From contig NZ_JABEKT010000001.1 of NCBI RefSeq assembly GCF_013283195.1, positions 2,328,509 to 2,392,508 of the forward strand: 64,000 nucleotides of DNA. Reading direction: 5' to 3'. The notes below the pieces were generated by a model that was given only the letters and a program-made list of their open reading frames with translations, searched no databases and was not told where the DNA came from. Below are positions 28,148 through 36,996 of this stretch, piece after piece; the first letter of the stretch is position 1, and every line of letters starts with the position of its first letter. The stretch is from Ensifer adhaerens (GTDB taxonomy: Bacteria > Pseudomonadota > Alphaproteobacteria > Rhizobiales > Rhizobiaceae). Both the position numbers and the translations under genes were made by a program.

Positions 28148-28724
28148 CATCATCGCTGGCGGGGCGCGGAATGTGACCTGCGGGAAAGCTTGCACGGAAC
28201 GTTTCCCAGTCCCGCTCAGCAGTGCTCGGCGACGAGGCGCGACGCCGAGTTTGACAAGCCCCATCTCCCCTGCCGCCCATGCGCAAGTCCGCTGAAGGCG
28301 GAGCCGGAATTTCGGGGACGAGCACATCTCGGTGTGAATTGATCAGAAACCCAAAGACGCCTCAGCAAGCTGGCAGTGAAGAAGGATCTCAGGTCCCGGA
28401 GCAGCCACAGGAAGCAGGAGTGATAGCAGCTATGGATTGCGTTCGCTTGCGCGTGATGAACCGGATGATTTCAGAACGCGCCGCCGCCCGCGGCATCGAT
28501 CGTGATCGCCGTAATGTGCTCTCGAGGCTCAATTGCGAATATCACCAAGTTATGATGTTTAAAGTCGTTTGTATGGAAGCACGAACTAACACATTGAATG
28601 GACGTGGTTTGGGACCCTAGAGACCAAATGGAAATGCATTCGGCGGCCGTTCGCCCCATTTCCAGAGCCCACAAACGTCCTATGCTTTCTGAGGTCGGCA
28701 GAAAACGTCTGGCGGAGATCGATC
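28148..28724. other. accessory stretch without supported gene
   Basis: About 580 bases. An ORF at 28279-28620 (113 codons) is open but has no RBS, motif or protein-like composition except a short MISERAAARGIDRDRRN segment; it is left out. Confidence 0.35.
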
Positions 28725-29147
28725 ATGATCAGGACATTTGCCATTGCCCTCGGTGTCGCAGTGCAACTAGCAAGTGCGGGCTTGTGCCGGGCCGACGAAC
28801 CTGTCGATACGGCGCGCTCGATCATCCAGGACCAGATCGCGGCTTTCCTGAATGACGATGCCGACGCCGCCTACTCCTTTGCTTCACCGGCGATACGCGG
28901 CAAGTTTCCTGACAAGACCGTGTTTTTCGACATGGTCAGGCGCGGTTACCAGCCGGTCTATCGACCGGGCAATTTTGCCTTCGGTCGCTCCAAGGCGGTG
29001 GGCGACCAGGTCATTCAGGAGGTGCTGATCTCGGCACCAGATGGCAAGGACTGGACGGCGGTCTACCAGCTGATGAAGCAGCCTGACGGCAGCTACAAGA
29101 TCAATGGCGTGATGATGCTGCAGGCGGTGCCAGGGCCGGAGATCTGA
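28725..29147 (+). CDS. DUF4864 domain protein
   Basis: A 140-residue secreted protein of the DUF4864 family. The signal peptide is MIRTFAIALGVAVQLASAGLC; the mature domain contains AFLNDDADAAYSFASP and YQPVYRPGNFAFG, the family hallmarks, and ends VNGVMMLQ-type. The fold is probably NTF2-like. It converges with tgt, only 13 bases apart at the stops. Function unknown; likely periplasmic. Confidence 0.82.
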   Translation: MIRTFAIALGVAVQLASAGLCRADEPVDTARSIIQDQIAAFLNDDADAAYSFASPAIRGKFPDKTVFFDMVRRGYQPVYRPGNFAFGRSKAVGDQVIQEVLISAPDGKDWTAVYQLMKQPDGSYKINGVMMLQAVPGPEI

Positions 29148-29160
29148 ACTGTCCGGGGCC

Positions 29161-30291
29161 TCAAAGAGGTGCCAAGTCCCCTCGCCGCCAGGTTTCCTGG
29201 GTCTCGGCCATGAAGTCTGCAAAGCGGCCCTCTTCGATCGCCAGCCGAATGCCCGCCATCAGTTCCTGGTAATATGCCAGATTGTTCCAGCTGAGCAGCA
29301 TGCCGCCGAGCGATTCGTTCGAGCGGATCAGGTGATGAAGATAGGCGCGCGAATAGTCGCGCGTCGCAGGGCAAGACGATTGTTCGTCCAGCGGCCGCAT
29401 GTCCTCGGCGTGGCGGGCGTTGCGTAGATTTATGCGACCATGGCGGGTAAATGCTAGGCCGTGGCGTCCGGATCTGGTCGGCATGACGCAGTCGAACATG
29501 TCGATGCCTTGGGCGACCGATCTCAGGATATCGTCGGGGGTGCCGACGCCCATGAGATAACGCGGCTTTTCCACCGGCAGCTCGGGGCATGTGATGTCGA
29601 GCATTCTCAGCATCACCTCCTGCGGTTCGCCGACCGCAAGCCCGCCAACGGCATAACCCTTGAGGTCAAGGCCCTTGAGCGCCTCTGCCGAACGCACGCG
29701 CAATTCAGGAATGTCGCCACCCTGAACGATGCCGAACATCGCCTTGCCCGGCTGGTCGCCGAAGGCGACCTTGCAGCGCTCGGCCCAGCGCAGCGACATT
29801 TCCATCGCTCGCTCGATTTCCTTGGGCTCGGCCGGCAGCGCCACGCACTCGTCGAGCTGCATCTGGATATCGCTGTCGAGCAAGCCTTGAATCTCGATCG
29901 ACCGTTCCGGCGACATGTGGAAGAGTGCGCCGTCGACATGGCTCTTGAAGGTAACGCCCTGCTCATCGAGCTTGCGCAGGCCGGCAAGCGACATCACCTG
30001 GAAACCGCCGCTGTCGGTGAGGATCGGGCCTTGCCAGCGGATGAGATTGTGCAGGCCGCCAAGTCGCGCCACCCGTTCGGCGCCGGGGCGCAGCATCAGG
30101 TGGTAGGTGTTGCCGAGGATGATGTCGGCGCCGAGATCCTTGACCTGGTCGAGATACATCGCCTTGACCGTGCCGACGGTGCCAACCGGCATGAAGGCGG
30201 GCGTGCGGATCGTGCCGCGCGGCATGGAAACCTCGCCGCGGCGCGCCTTGCCGTCGGTTGCGTGCAGCTTGAACTGGAAGGTTTCGGTCAT
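29161..30291 (-). CDS. tgt: tRNA-guanine transglycosylase (zinc site degenerate)
   Basis: A 376-residue enzyme that swaps guanine-34 of GUN tRNAs for preQ1. The nucleophile aspartates lie in [10 protein letters not shown] and [13 protein letters not shown], and the base-binding GGLAVGE loop is intact. The zinc site normally built of Cys-x-Cys-x2-Cys and His reads Ser-Ser-Cys-Pro-Ala-Thr before [11 protein letters not shown], and the later His-Asn reads Asn-Asn in [11 protein letters not shown], so most ligands are replaced. This may be a lineage variant. The start directly abuts the queA stop, so both are in one queuosine operon. Confidence 0.92.
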   Translation of the reverse strand: MTETFQFKLHATDGKARRGEVSMPRGTIRTPAFMPVGTVGTVKAMYLDQVKDLGADIILGNTYHLMLRPGAERVARLGGLHNLIRWQGPILTDSGGFQVMSLAGLRKLDEQGVTFKSHVDGALFHMSPERSIEIQGLLDSDIQMQLDECVALPAEPKEIERAMEMSLRWAERCKVAFGDQPGKAMFGIVQGGDIPELRVRSAEALKGLDLKGYAVGGLAVGEPQEVMLRMLDITCPELPVEKPRYLMGVGTPDDILRSVAQGIDMFDCVMPTRSGRHGLAFTRHGRINLRNARHAEDMRPLDEQSSCPATRDYSRAYLHHLIRSNESLGGMLLSWNNLAYYQELMAGIRLAIEEGRFADFMAETQETWRRGDLAPL

Positions 30292-31374
30292 CTAGTCTTT
30301 CCGGAAAAGCAGGCTGGAATCGCCATAGGAATAGAAGCGGTAGCCGGTCTCGATCGCATGGGCATAGGCTGCTCGCATCGTCTCCAGGCCGCAGAAGGCC
30401 GAAACCAGCATGAACAGCGTCGATTTCGGCAGATGGAAATTGGTCATCAGCATATCGACAGCGCGGAAGCGGTAGCCGGGCGTGATGAAGATACCTGTCG
30501 GCCCGGACCAGGGATGGATCGTGCCGTTTTCGTCGGCAGCACTTTCGATCAGCCGCAGCGACGTCGTGCCGACGCAGACGATCCTGCCACCCCTCGCCTT
30601 GACGGCATTGAGGCGCTCCGCGGTTGCCGCGTCGACGTGGCCGATTTCCTGGTGCATCACGTGATCGTCGGTATCGTCTGCCTTGACGGGCAGGAATGTC
30701 CCTGCTCCGACATGCAGGGTCACGAAATGGCGCTCGATGCCGAGGTCGTTCAGTTTCGCGAACAGCCGCTCGGTGAAATGCAGGCCGGCTGTCGGCGCAG
30801 CAACGGCGCCCTCCTCGCGGGCATAAACAGTCTGGTAGTCGGTACGATCCTGCGCATCCTCGGCGCGCTTCGAGGCGATGTAAGGCGGCAGCGGAATGTG
30901 GCCGGTCGCCATGATCGCTTCGTCGAGCAGCGGCCCGGAGAGATCGAAGCGCAGCGTGACTTCGCCAGCGTCGCCCTTTTCCTCGACGGTCGCGTCGAGC
31001 GTGCCGAGCATGCAACTGTTACCGCCATGGCCAAAGGCGACGCGGTCGCCAACTTTAAGGCGGCGCGCCGGCCGAGCGAAAGCCTTCCAGCGGTCGGGAG
31101 CGACCCGCATGTGCAGCGTCAGCGAGACCGGCGTCGTGATCTCCTCGCCGCGACGGCGAATGCCTTCGAGCTGCGCCGGGATGACCTTGGTGTCGTTGAA
31201 CACCAACGCGTCGCCGGGACGCAGGAAGGAAGTCAGGTCAAGGACGCCGTGATCCGTCAGGCATTGCGGCGCCTTGGGGTCGACGACGAGCATGCGGGCG
31301 CTGTCGCGCGGGCTGACGGGCCTGAGCGCAATGGAGGTATCCGGAAGGTCAAAGTCGAACAGGTCTACGCGCAT
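30292..31374 (-). CDS. queA: S-adenosylmethionine:tRNA ribosyltransferase-isomerase
   Basis: A 360-residue enzyme that transfers the ribose of SAM to preQ1 in tRNA, making epoxyqueuosine. The N terminus [19 protein letters not shown], the segment [11 protein letters not shown] and the late [13 protein letters not shown] are family signatures. Length and ends match normal QueA. It lies immediately upstream of tgt with no gap. The terminator behind ppiB separates it from the cyclophilin genes. Confidence 0.95.
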   Translation of the reverse strand: MRVDLFDFDLPDTSIALRPVSPRDSARMLVVDPKAPQCLTDHGVLDLTSFLRPGDALVFNDTKVIPAQLEGIRRRGEEITTPVSLTLHMRVAPDRWKAFARPARRLKVGDRVAFGHGGNSCMLGTLDATVEEKGDAGEVTLRFDLSGPLLDEAIMATGHIPLPPYIASKRAEDAQDRTDYQTVYAREEGAVAAPTAGLHFTERLFAKLNDLGIERHFVTLHVGAGTFLPVKADDTDDHVMHQEIGHVDAATAERLNAVKARGGRIVCVGTTSLRLIESAADENGTIHPWSGPTGIFITPGYRFRAVDMLMTNFHLPKSTLFMLVSAFCGLETMRAAYAHAIETGYRFYSYGDSSLLFRKD

Positions 31375-31385
31375 GATCGTTTCTG

Positions 31386-31439
31386 AAAGAAAAAAGCAAA
31401 ACCCGCCCCGGGGCCATCAGGCGCGGCCGGGACGGGTTT
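31386..31439 (-). terminator. intrinsic terminator downstream of ppiB
   Basis: On the minus strand AAACCCGTCCCGGCC pairs with GGCCCCGGGGCGGGTTT (one mismatch), then TTTTGCTTTTTTC. It sits between the ppiB stop and the queA start. Confidence 0.8.
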
Positions 31440-31454
31440 GTGCATTAGCGCAAA

Positions 31455-31964
31455 TCAGGCGTCGGCGGCAACCCGCAGCGACACGATGGTATCGGGATCA
31501 CGCACCGGCTCGCCGCGCTTGATCTTGTCGATGTTGTCCATGCCCTCGATGACCTGGCCCCAGACGGAGTACTGCTTGTTCAGCCACGGGGCATCGGTGA
31601 AGCAGATGAAGAACTGCGAATTGGCCGAGTTCGGCGCCTGGCTGCGAGCCATCGAGCACGTGCCGCGGATGTGGCTGACGTTCGAGAATTCGGCGTTCAG
31701 GTCCGGCTTGGACGAACCGCCCATGCCGGCGCGCGACGGGTTGAAGTGCTCGCCGCCGGTCTTGCCGTATTGGACGTCGCCGGTCTGTGCCATGAAGTCC
31801 TCGATCACGCGGTGAAACACCACGCCGTCATAGGCGCCTTCGCGTGCCAGTTCCTTGATTCGGGCGACATGACCCGGAGCCACATCAGGCCGAAGCTCGA
31901 TGATGACCTGGCCCTTGGTGGTCTCCATGATGATGGTGTTTTCCGGATCTTTGATCTCGGCCAT
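31455..31964 (-). CDS. ppiB: cytoplasmic cyclophilin-type peptidyl-prolyl isomerase
   Basis: A 169-residue cyclophilin without a signal peptide. The catalytic core is visible in FHRVIEDFMAQTGD and SQFFICFTDAPWLN; the active-site arginine is in FHRV. It catalyses proline cis-trans isomerisation in the cytoplasm. A secreted paralogue lies 23 bases upstream, so the two are in tandem on one transcript, arising by duplication. Note the 3' terminator right behind. Confidence 0.93.
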   Translation of the reverse strand: MAEIKDPENTIIMETTKGQVIIELRPDVAPGHVARIKELAREGAYDGVVFHRVIEDFMAQTGDVQYGKTGGEHFNPSRAGMGGSSKPDLNAEFSNVSHIRGTCSMARSQAPNSANSQFFICFTDAPWLNKQYSVWGQVIEGMDNIDKIKRGEPVRDPDTIVSLRVAADA

Positions 31965-31987
31965 GGGTTTTCTCCTTGTGTTTAACT

Positions 31988-32560
31988 TTACTTGCCGACC
32001 TTGACGCTGATCATGCGGTCGGGATCGGTGACGGAGCCGTTGTTGGCATCGTCGCCGAGTTTGATCTTGTCGACGTTCTCCATGCCGGAGATGACCTTGC
32101 CGACGACCGTGTATTGGCCGTTGAGGAAGTCGCCCGGGGCAAACATGATGAAGAACTGCGAGTTGGCGCTGTTGGGATCCTGCGAACGCGCCATGCCGAC
32201 CGTGCCGCGCTCGAACGGTACGTCCGAGAATTCGGCCGGCAGGTCCGGCTTGGAGGAGCCGCCCGTGCCAGCAGCCTGCGGCTGGAAGCCCTCTTCCATG
32301 TCGCCGTACTGCACGTCGCCGGTCTGCGCCATGAAGCCCTTGATGACGCGGTGGAAGGCGACGTTGTTGTATTCGCCGGCGGTTGCCAGCGCCTTGATCT
32401 GTTCGACGTGCTTAGGTGCGATATCAGGGCGAAGCTCGACGACGACAGGGCCGTCCTTCAACGTGATGGTGAGGAAGTTGTCAGCCGACTGCGCAAATGC
32501 GGTTCCCGCATAGGAAGCAAGCGTGAGGGCACCGGCGAAAGCGAGGTGGAGGATTTTCAT
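31988..32560 (-). CDS. ppiA: periplasmic cyclophilin-type peptidyl-prolyl isomerase
   Basis: A 190-residue cyclophilin with an N-terminal signal peptide (MKILHLAFAGALTLASYAGTAFA). The core motifs FHRVIKGFMAQTGD and SQFFIMFAPGDFLNG are as in PpiB, with which it shares about half of its residues by eye. It should act on exported proteins. It starts 36 bases after the coaD stop, giving coaD-ppiA-ppiB in order. Confidence 0.93.
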   Translation of the reverse strand: MKILHLAFAGALTLASYAGTAFAQSADNFLTITLKDGPVVVELRPDIAPKHVEQIKALATAGEYNNVAFHRVIKGFMAQTGDVQYGDMEEGFQPQAAGTGGSSKPDLPAEFSDVPFERGTVGMARSQDPNSANSQFFIMFAPGDFLNGQYTVVGKVISGMENVDKIKLGDDANNGSVTDPDRMISVKVGK

Positions 32561-32596
32561 GGTTTCTCCCTGAGTGGTGAATGGAGTGTGGCGGCT

Positions 32597-33091
32597 CTAG
32601 GCCTTGCGTTTGGCCTGCAGCGCCGCGTGGACCGCCTTGGGCACGAACGCGCTGACGTCACCGCCCATGGCCGCGATCTGGCGGACCAATGTGGCCGTAA
32701 TGGGCCGCGATGCGGTGCCTGCCGGCAGAAACAGGGTCTGAACGTCAGGCGCCATTTGACGATTCATGCCCGCCATCTGCATCTCGTAGTCGAGGTCCGT
32801 GCCGTCGCGAAGACCACGCACAAGCAGCTTTGCGCCGCTTTGCCGCGCGGCATCGACCACGAGGTTGTCGAAGGAGACAACATCGATGTCGGCGGCGCGT
32901 TCGGGCAGAAATTCGAGCAGCGACTCGCGAATAAGTTCCGCGCGCTGGTCGAACGAAAAGAGCGGTGCCTTGCCCGGATGGATACCGATCGCCACGATAA
33001 CTTTGCGCGCCACGTTCAGCGCCTGCACAAGTACGTCGAGATGCCCGTTCGTCATCGGATCGAAAGAGCCGGGGTAGAATGCCGTCGTCAT
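32597..33091 (-). CDS. coaD: phosphopantetheine adenylyltransferase
   Basis: A 164-residue nucleotidyltransferase that makes dephospho-CoA from pantetheine-4'-phosphate and ATP. The TNGH form of the HxGH motif is in [12 protein letters not shown] near the N terminus, and the KSGTD-like segment [14 protein letters not shown] and [11 protein letters not shown] match the family. The start at 33091 ([11 protein letters not shown]) was chosen over a 34-residue longer reading because it starts at the conserved N terminus. Confidence 0.95.
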   Translation of the reverse strand: MTTAFYPGSFDPMTNGHLDVLVQALNVARKVIVAIGIHPGKAPLFSFDQRAELIRESLLEFLPERAADIDVVSFDNLVVDAARQSGAKLLVRGLRDGTDLDYEMQMAGMNRQMAPDVQTLFLPAGTASRPITATLVRQIAAMGGDVSAFVPKAVHAALQAKRKA

Positions 33092-33317
33092 CGCACCTGT
33101 TTCCGTTTGGTGAAGCCTTTTGTCACGGACGGCGACGGATCGCAAGAGTTGTGCAGGGGAGCAACCCTGTTCCCTGGGAAACAGCGGCACCAAAGAAATG
33201 AATGCTAGATGAATGCCATGTTCAAGAGCGTTTCACATCGCAGACTGTAATGTGAAGCAAGAAAGAACGGAACCTTTTTGAAGATACTGCCGTTTAACAC
33301 CTGAAAGGATGACGGCT

Positions 33318-33440
33318 ATGGGACTTGCTCTGTTTTCGATGACGATGTTTTTCGCAATGATCTTTGCGACGATACATGCACTCCGGGACGAATCCCGTGA
33401 GCAGCGCGACCGTTCAGGCAACCGTAAGATCTTCGGCTAA
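33318..33440 (+). CDS. 40-residue membrane micro-protein (first of tandem pair)
   Basis: A short ORF from ATG at 33318 to TAA at 33440. Residues 2-20 (GLALFSMTMFFAMIFATIH) form a membrane helix; the rest (ALRDESREQRDRSGNRKIFG) is charged. AAAGGA precedes the start by ~9 bases. A second similar ORF begins 12 bases later, and both end before a strong terminator, suggesting a micro-operon. No family recognised; small single-pass proteins often tune transporters or kinases. Confidence 0.62.
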   Translation: MGLALFSMTMFFAMIFATIHALRDESREQRDRSGNRKIFG

Positions 33441-33452
33441 AGGTAAAATGTT

Positions 33453-33581
33453 ATGGCGACAGTCTTTATGACCGCCGCGGCGGTAATCAGTTTCGTCTTT
33501 CTCGTCGACTTTGCCCGCACGATACGCGACCTCCAGCGCGATCGACTGGGCTCCAGCGAGACCGGCGGCTTCAACGTTTAG
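33453..33581 (+). CDS. 42-residue membrane micro-protein (second of tandem pair)
   Basis: A short ORF from ATG at 33453 to TAG at 33581 encoding a protein with one helix (TVFMTAAAVISFVFLVDFA) and the tail RTIRDLQRDRLGSSETGGFNV. Like its neighbour it has a helix-then-charged topology (ALRDE / TIRDLQRD), suggesting duplication. AAAGGT lies upstream. Terminator follows at 33656. Confidence 0.6.
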   Translation: MATVFMTAAAVISFVFLVDFARTIRDLQRDRLGSSETGGFNV

Positions 33582-33655
33582 TAATCTGCAGAAACTTTCC
33601 TCCAGAAGTTTCAAAATGAGCGCCCGCCATTCTTCCCCTGAAGCGGTCGCTTTCT

Positions 33656-33691
33656 AAAGCCGGACGGCATCCCCTGCCCGTCCGGCTTTTT
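33656..33691. terminator. strong intrinsic terminator
   Basis: A perfect 12-pair stem AAAGCCGGACGG / CCGTCCGGCTTT with a 10-base loop followed by TTTTT on the plus strand. It ends the tandem micro-ORFs and, read the other way, may stop MATE transcripts. Confidence 0.92.
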
Positions 33692-33714
33692 CTTTGTCCG
33701 GAATTTGAAGCTCC

Positions 33715-35112
33715 CTAAGCCGCCGACACCTTATGCGTCCGGATCATGCGGAAGAACCGCCAGTTCAGGAGCAGCGCTGCGGCGGCAAGGCCGAGCACGA
33801 ATCCGAACCAGACACCTGTTCCGCCGAAGTTGAGCGGAAACGCGAAGGCCCAGGCGCAAACGAAACCGATCGGCCAGTAGGAAATCATCGCCAGGATCAT
33901 CGGCACCTTTGTGTCCTTGAGGCCGCGAAGCATGCCGGCGGCAATCGCCTGCAACCCGTCGACCAGCTGGAATGCGCCGGCAATCACGATGAGCGGAGCG
34001 GCAAAGGCTAACACCTGGGCTGCATCCGGCCTGCTGGTGTCCAGGTAAAGTGCTGCCAGCTGGCTTGGGAAGAGTGCGAAGATCGCGCTGCCGATGGTCG
34101 CGAAGACGGATCCGAGCACCAGTGCCGAAATGGCTGCGCGCCGGACGCCGAGCATGTCGCCGCGGCCGTAGGAAAGGCCGACGCGCACTGTTGCCGCCTG
34201 GGCAATTCCAAGCGGGATCATGAAGGCGAGCGAAGCGAACTGCAGCGCGATGCCATGCGCGGCTAGTTCGATCGTACCGATTGTTCCCATCAACAACGAG
34301 GCGACGGTGAACAGGCTGACTTCAGCAAGTATGGTCAGCGAGATCGGTATTCCGAGATAAACCACTTCCCTGAACGCCGGCCAGTCCGGGCGCCAGAAAC
34401 GCACGAACAGCTCATACTGGTTCAGTTCCGGTTTGCTCTTGATATAGGCGACCGTCAGCACCGTGCCGAGGACCGCCACGCCAAGGGCGGCGACGGCTGC
34501 ACCGAAGATGCCCAGTTGCGGGAAGCCGAAATGGCCGTAGATCAGCACGTAGCAAAGGGCTGCATTGAGGACGAGCGTTGCCAGGGTGACATAGAGAATG
34601 ATCCCTGCCCGCTCCAGGCCGCTCAGGAACGCACGCAGCACCATGAAGATCAGCCCCGGGAAGATCGCCCATTGTGCAATGTGCAGATACTCGGCGGCAA
34701 GGGCCGCCACCTCCGGCTGCTGGCCGGCAAGCAGCAGGATCGGCTCGGCAAGCCAGAGTACAGGCGCCGTCAGTACGCCGTAACAAAGCACAACCCAGAG
34801 CCCCATGCGCACGGAGCGGCGGACCGAAACCTTGTCGCCCCTGCCCTGTGCTTGCGCAGCCATCGGCACCACGGCGTTGGCGAAGCCGCTGCCGAAGATG
34901 TAGACGGTGAAGTACATCTGCGTTGCCAGAATGATCGCGGCGAGCTGGGTGGCACCGAGCTTGCCCACCATCAACACGTCGGTCGTGTTGATCGCAAGTT
35001 GTGCGAGCTGCGCGCCGATGAAGGGTACGCCGAGATAGAGGCTTGCCCGATAATGGGTGCGCCATGAATTGTCGGTTTGCACCGGGGTCGGGCTCGCATT
35101 GGCGGTCAGCAT
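33715..35112 (-). CDS. MATE family efflux transporter
   Basis: A 465-residue inner-membrane exporter of the NorM type with about 12 membrane segments in two halves (first half near GVPFIGAQLAQLAINTTDVLM, second near LGIPISLTILAEVSLFTV). The start ATG 35112 is preceded by AGGA at 8 bases; a 33-residue longer reading is less likely. MATE proteins export cations or drugs in exchange for sodium or protons. It is followed upstream on the same strand by an MFS exporter. Confidence 0.92.
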   Translation of the reverse strand: MLTANASPTPVQTDNSWRTHYRASLYLGVPFIGAQLAQLAINTTDVLMVGKLGATQLAAIILATQMYFTVYIFGSGFANAVVPMAAQAQGRGDKVSVRRSVRMGLWVVLCYGVLTAPVLWLAEPILLLAGQQPEVAALAAEYLHIAQWAIFPGLIFMVLRAFLSGLERAGIILYVTLATLVLNAALCYVLIYGHFGFPQLGIFGAAVAALGVAVLGTVLTVAYIKSKPELNQYELFVRFWRPDWPAFREVVYLGIPISLTILAEVSLFTVASLLMGTIGTIELAAHGIALQFASLAFMIPLGIAQAATVRVGLSYGRGDMLGVRRAAISALVLGSVFATIGSAIFALFPSQLAALYLDTSRPDAAQVLAFAAPLIVIAGAFQLVDGLQAIAAGMLRGLKDTKVPMILAMISYWPIGFVCAWAFAFPLNFGGTGVWFGFVLGLAAAALLLNWRFFRMIRTHKVSAA

Positions 35113-35255
35113 GACGGATTCCTGGATGTCGACGCGGCCGAGATACCGCAGGTCAGAACGGAGGGAAGGATGACGGAAATAGAACACGGCCGTCGAAAGA
35201 ACCAGTGACAAAGCTTCGGCTGCTCAATTTTTCATCGAAGGATCAAGAAAATTGA

Positions 35256-36557
35256 TCAATTTCGTTGCATGGCGCCGTGGTCGGCATAGCGCGGTTCTAC
35301 CGACGGCTCCGCAGGCTCGACATCTTCGGCCGCAACGGCGAGCCGCTTCGGTACCTTGAACCAGAAGACAAGGAGCGCGCCCACCACGAAACAACTGGCA
35401 AGTGCATAGGGTGCACCGGCGAAAGTGATTTTGGCGGTTGGCGCTGTGAAATAGGCAAAGATTTGGGTGAAGATCAGCGGGCCGATGATCGTCGTGATGC
35501 TGCCGATGCTGGTGAGCGCGCCCTGCAGCTCGCCTTGGGCCGACGGAGGCACATGACCTGCGGCGATGCTGCGCAGAGGCGGATCGGCGAGGCTCTCGAG
35601 TGCGGTGGCGATAATCACGGCATAGATCATCCATCCCTGCCATGCAGCGGCATAGCCGACGGCACCGAGTGCCGTGAAAGTCAGGCCAAGGACGGCCGTT
35701 CTCCATTCGCCGAGCCGTGGCACGACGCGCGGCAGCACGAACGCCATCACCAGGGCGCCACCGATGCCGAAGATGCCGAGCGAAAGACCGATTTCGCCCT
35801 CGCTCCAACCGTACCGGTAGGAAGAGACGAACGACCAGACGGACGGATAGACTGCATGCGCCATCCAGAACAGGAAGAAGACCAGCCCGACCCAGCCGAT
35901 GCCGGGATAGTTGCGCATCTGCCGGAGCGCACCGAGCGGATTGGCGCGCTTCCATTCGAAGCGGCGACGGTTCGCCCTGTCCAGCGTTTCCGGCAGCAGG
36001 AAAACACCCAGCACGAAGTTGATGAAAGATAGGGCCGCGGCACCATAGAACGGTACGCGCGGTCCCAGTTCGCCCAGCAGCCCGCCAATGACGGGCCCCA
36101 ACGCAAAGCCGGATCCGAACGCGATGCCGATCAGGCCGAAATTCTTGGCGCGGTTTCCATCGTTGCTGATGTCGGCAATGTAGGCTGAGGCAGTGCCGAA
36201 GCTGGCGCCGCTGATGCCGGCGAGAACGCGGCCGACGAACAACATCCAGTAGCTGGTCGCTAGCGCGCAGATCAGATTGTCGATGGCGAAGGTGAGCACC
36301 GAGGCAAGCAGGATCGGCCGGCGCCCAAAACGGTCGCTGAGATTGCCCATGAAGGGCGCAAAGAGGAACTGCATCGCAGCGTAGACCAGCAGCAGCCACC
36401 CGCCGTCGATGGCCGCATCGCTCACATTGGCGCCGGTCAATTCTTCCAGATAGGTCGGCAGCACCGGCACGATGATCGCGATACCGATGATGTCGAGAAA
36501 CAGGATGAGGAAGACGAGGAACAGGCCACGTCGCACGAACTTCTCGTCGAGCATCAA
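35256..36557 (-). CDS. MFS transporter, tetracycline-resistance-like
   Basis: A 433-residue, 12-helix major facilitator protein. Motif A is present as GNLSDRFGRRPILLAS between helices 2 and 3, and the helix 5 motif as GPVIGGLLGE. Overall it resembles TetA-type proton antiporters (IIVPVLPTYLEELTG at the start); actual tetracycline resistance cannot be concluded because the group exports varied drugs. A Met-Met start allows 36554 as alternative. No TetR-type regulator is adjacent. Confidence 0.88.
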   Translation of the reverse strand: MMLDEKFVRRGLFLVFLILFLDIIGIAIIVPVLPTYLEELTGANVSDAAIDGGWLLLVYAAMQFLFAPFMGNLSDRFGRRPILLASVLTFAIDNLICALATSYWMLFVGRVLAGISGASFGTASAYIADISNDGNRAKNFGLIGIAFGSGFALGPVIGGLLGELGPRVPFYGAAALSFINFVLGVFLLPETLDRANRRRFEWKRANPLGALRQMRNYPGIGWVGLVFFLFWMAHAVYPSVWSFVSSYRYGWSEGEIGLSLGIFGIGGALVMAFVLPRVVPRLGEWRTAVLGLTFTALGAVGYAAAWQGWMIYAVIIATALESLADPPLRSIAAGHVPPSAQGELQGALTSIGSITTIIGPLIFTQIFAYFTAPTAKITFAGAPYALASCFVVGALLVFWFKVPKRLAVAAEDVEPAEPSVEPRYADHGAMQRN

Positions 36558-36996
36558 ACTCTCCCCGCGCTATCCGTCGCCAGCGCGGAGACAGAACGTG
36601 AACAACGTTACCAATTTAGGTGTAACGCATGATTTCAATCGAAACAATACGTGAACATCTCAAAGTTTTTTATGGAAACGATCGCGTTCGTTGATCCATT
36701 GCTTTGCGGAAACGCGGCCCGTCTGGGCAACGGTGTCCGTTGCTCCGCCTTGAGAAAGTCGACGAAAGCTCGAAGCGGCGTCGGCAGGGGAAAGAACACG
36801 GATGCAAAGCGTGCCCCTCGAAGCAGAATGAGTATGGAGCAGGTTTCACTCGGAAAGGCAGGCCCGACTGTGTCGTGCTTCGCGTCGATGCACGCCGGCG
36901 CGACCGGTTTGGTGAGCGCCACTAAAGTAAAAAACGACAAAAGGGGCCGGCAGAATGAGCCGACCCCTTCTGATCTTTGGTTATGCAGTCTCTGGA
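36558..36996. other. intergenic region, possible decayed LysR-type gene end
   Basis: About 440 bases without an intact gene. On the minus strand at about 36690-36830 one frame reads ASVFFPLPTPLRAFVDFLKAE, which resembles the C terminus of LysR-type regulators, but nothing upstream supports an intact gene. Confidence 0.35.
36928..36970 (-). terminator. intrinsic terminator after ypfJ
   Basis: On the minus strand GGGGTCGGC pairs with GCCGGCCCC around a 7-base loop, then TTTTGTCGTTTTTT. Confidence 0.88.

Noticed and set aside
28279..28620. 113-codon plus-strand ORF
   Set aside because: No ribosome binding site, motif or coding-like composition.
29461..31386. 641-codon ORF on the plus strand
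   Set aside because: Antisense to tgt and queA; histidine/arginine-rich shadow.
31976..33208. 410-codon ORF on the plus strand
   Set aside because: Antisense to ppiA and coaD.
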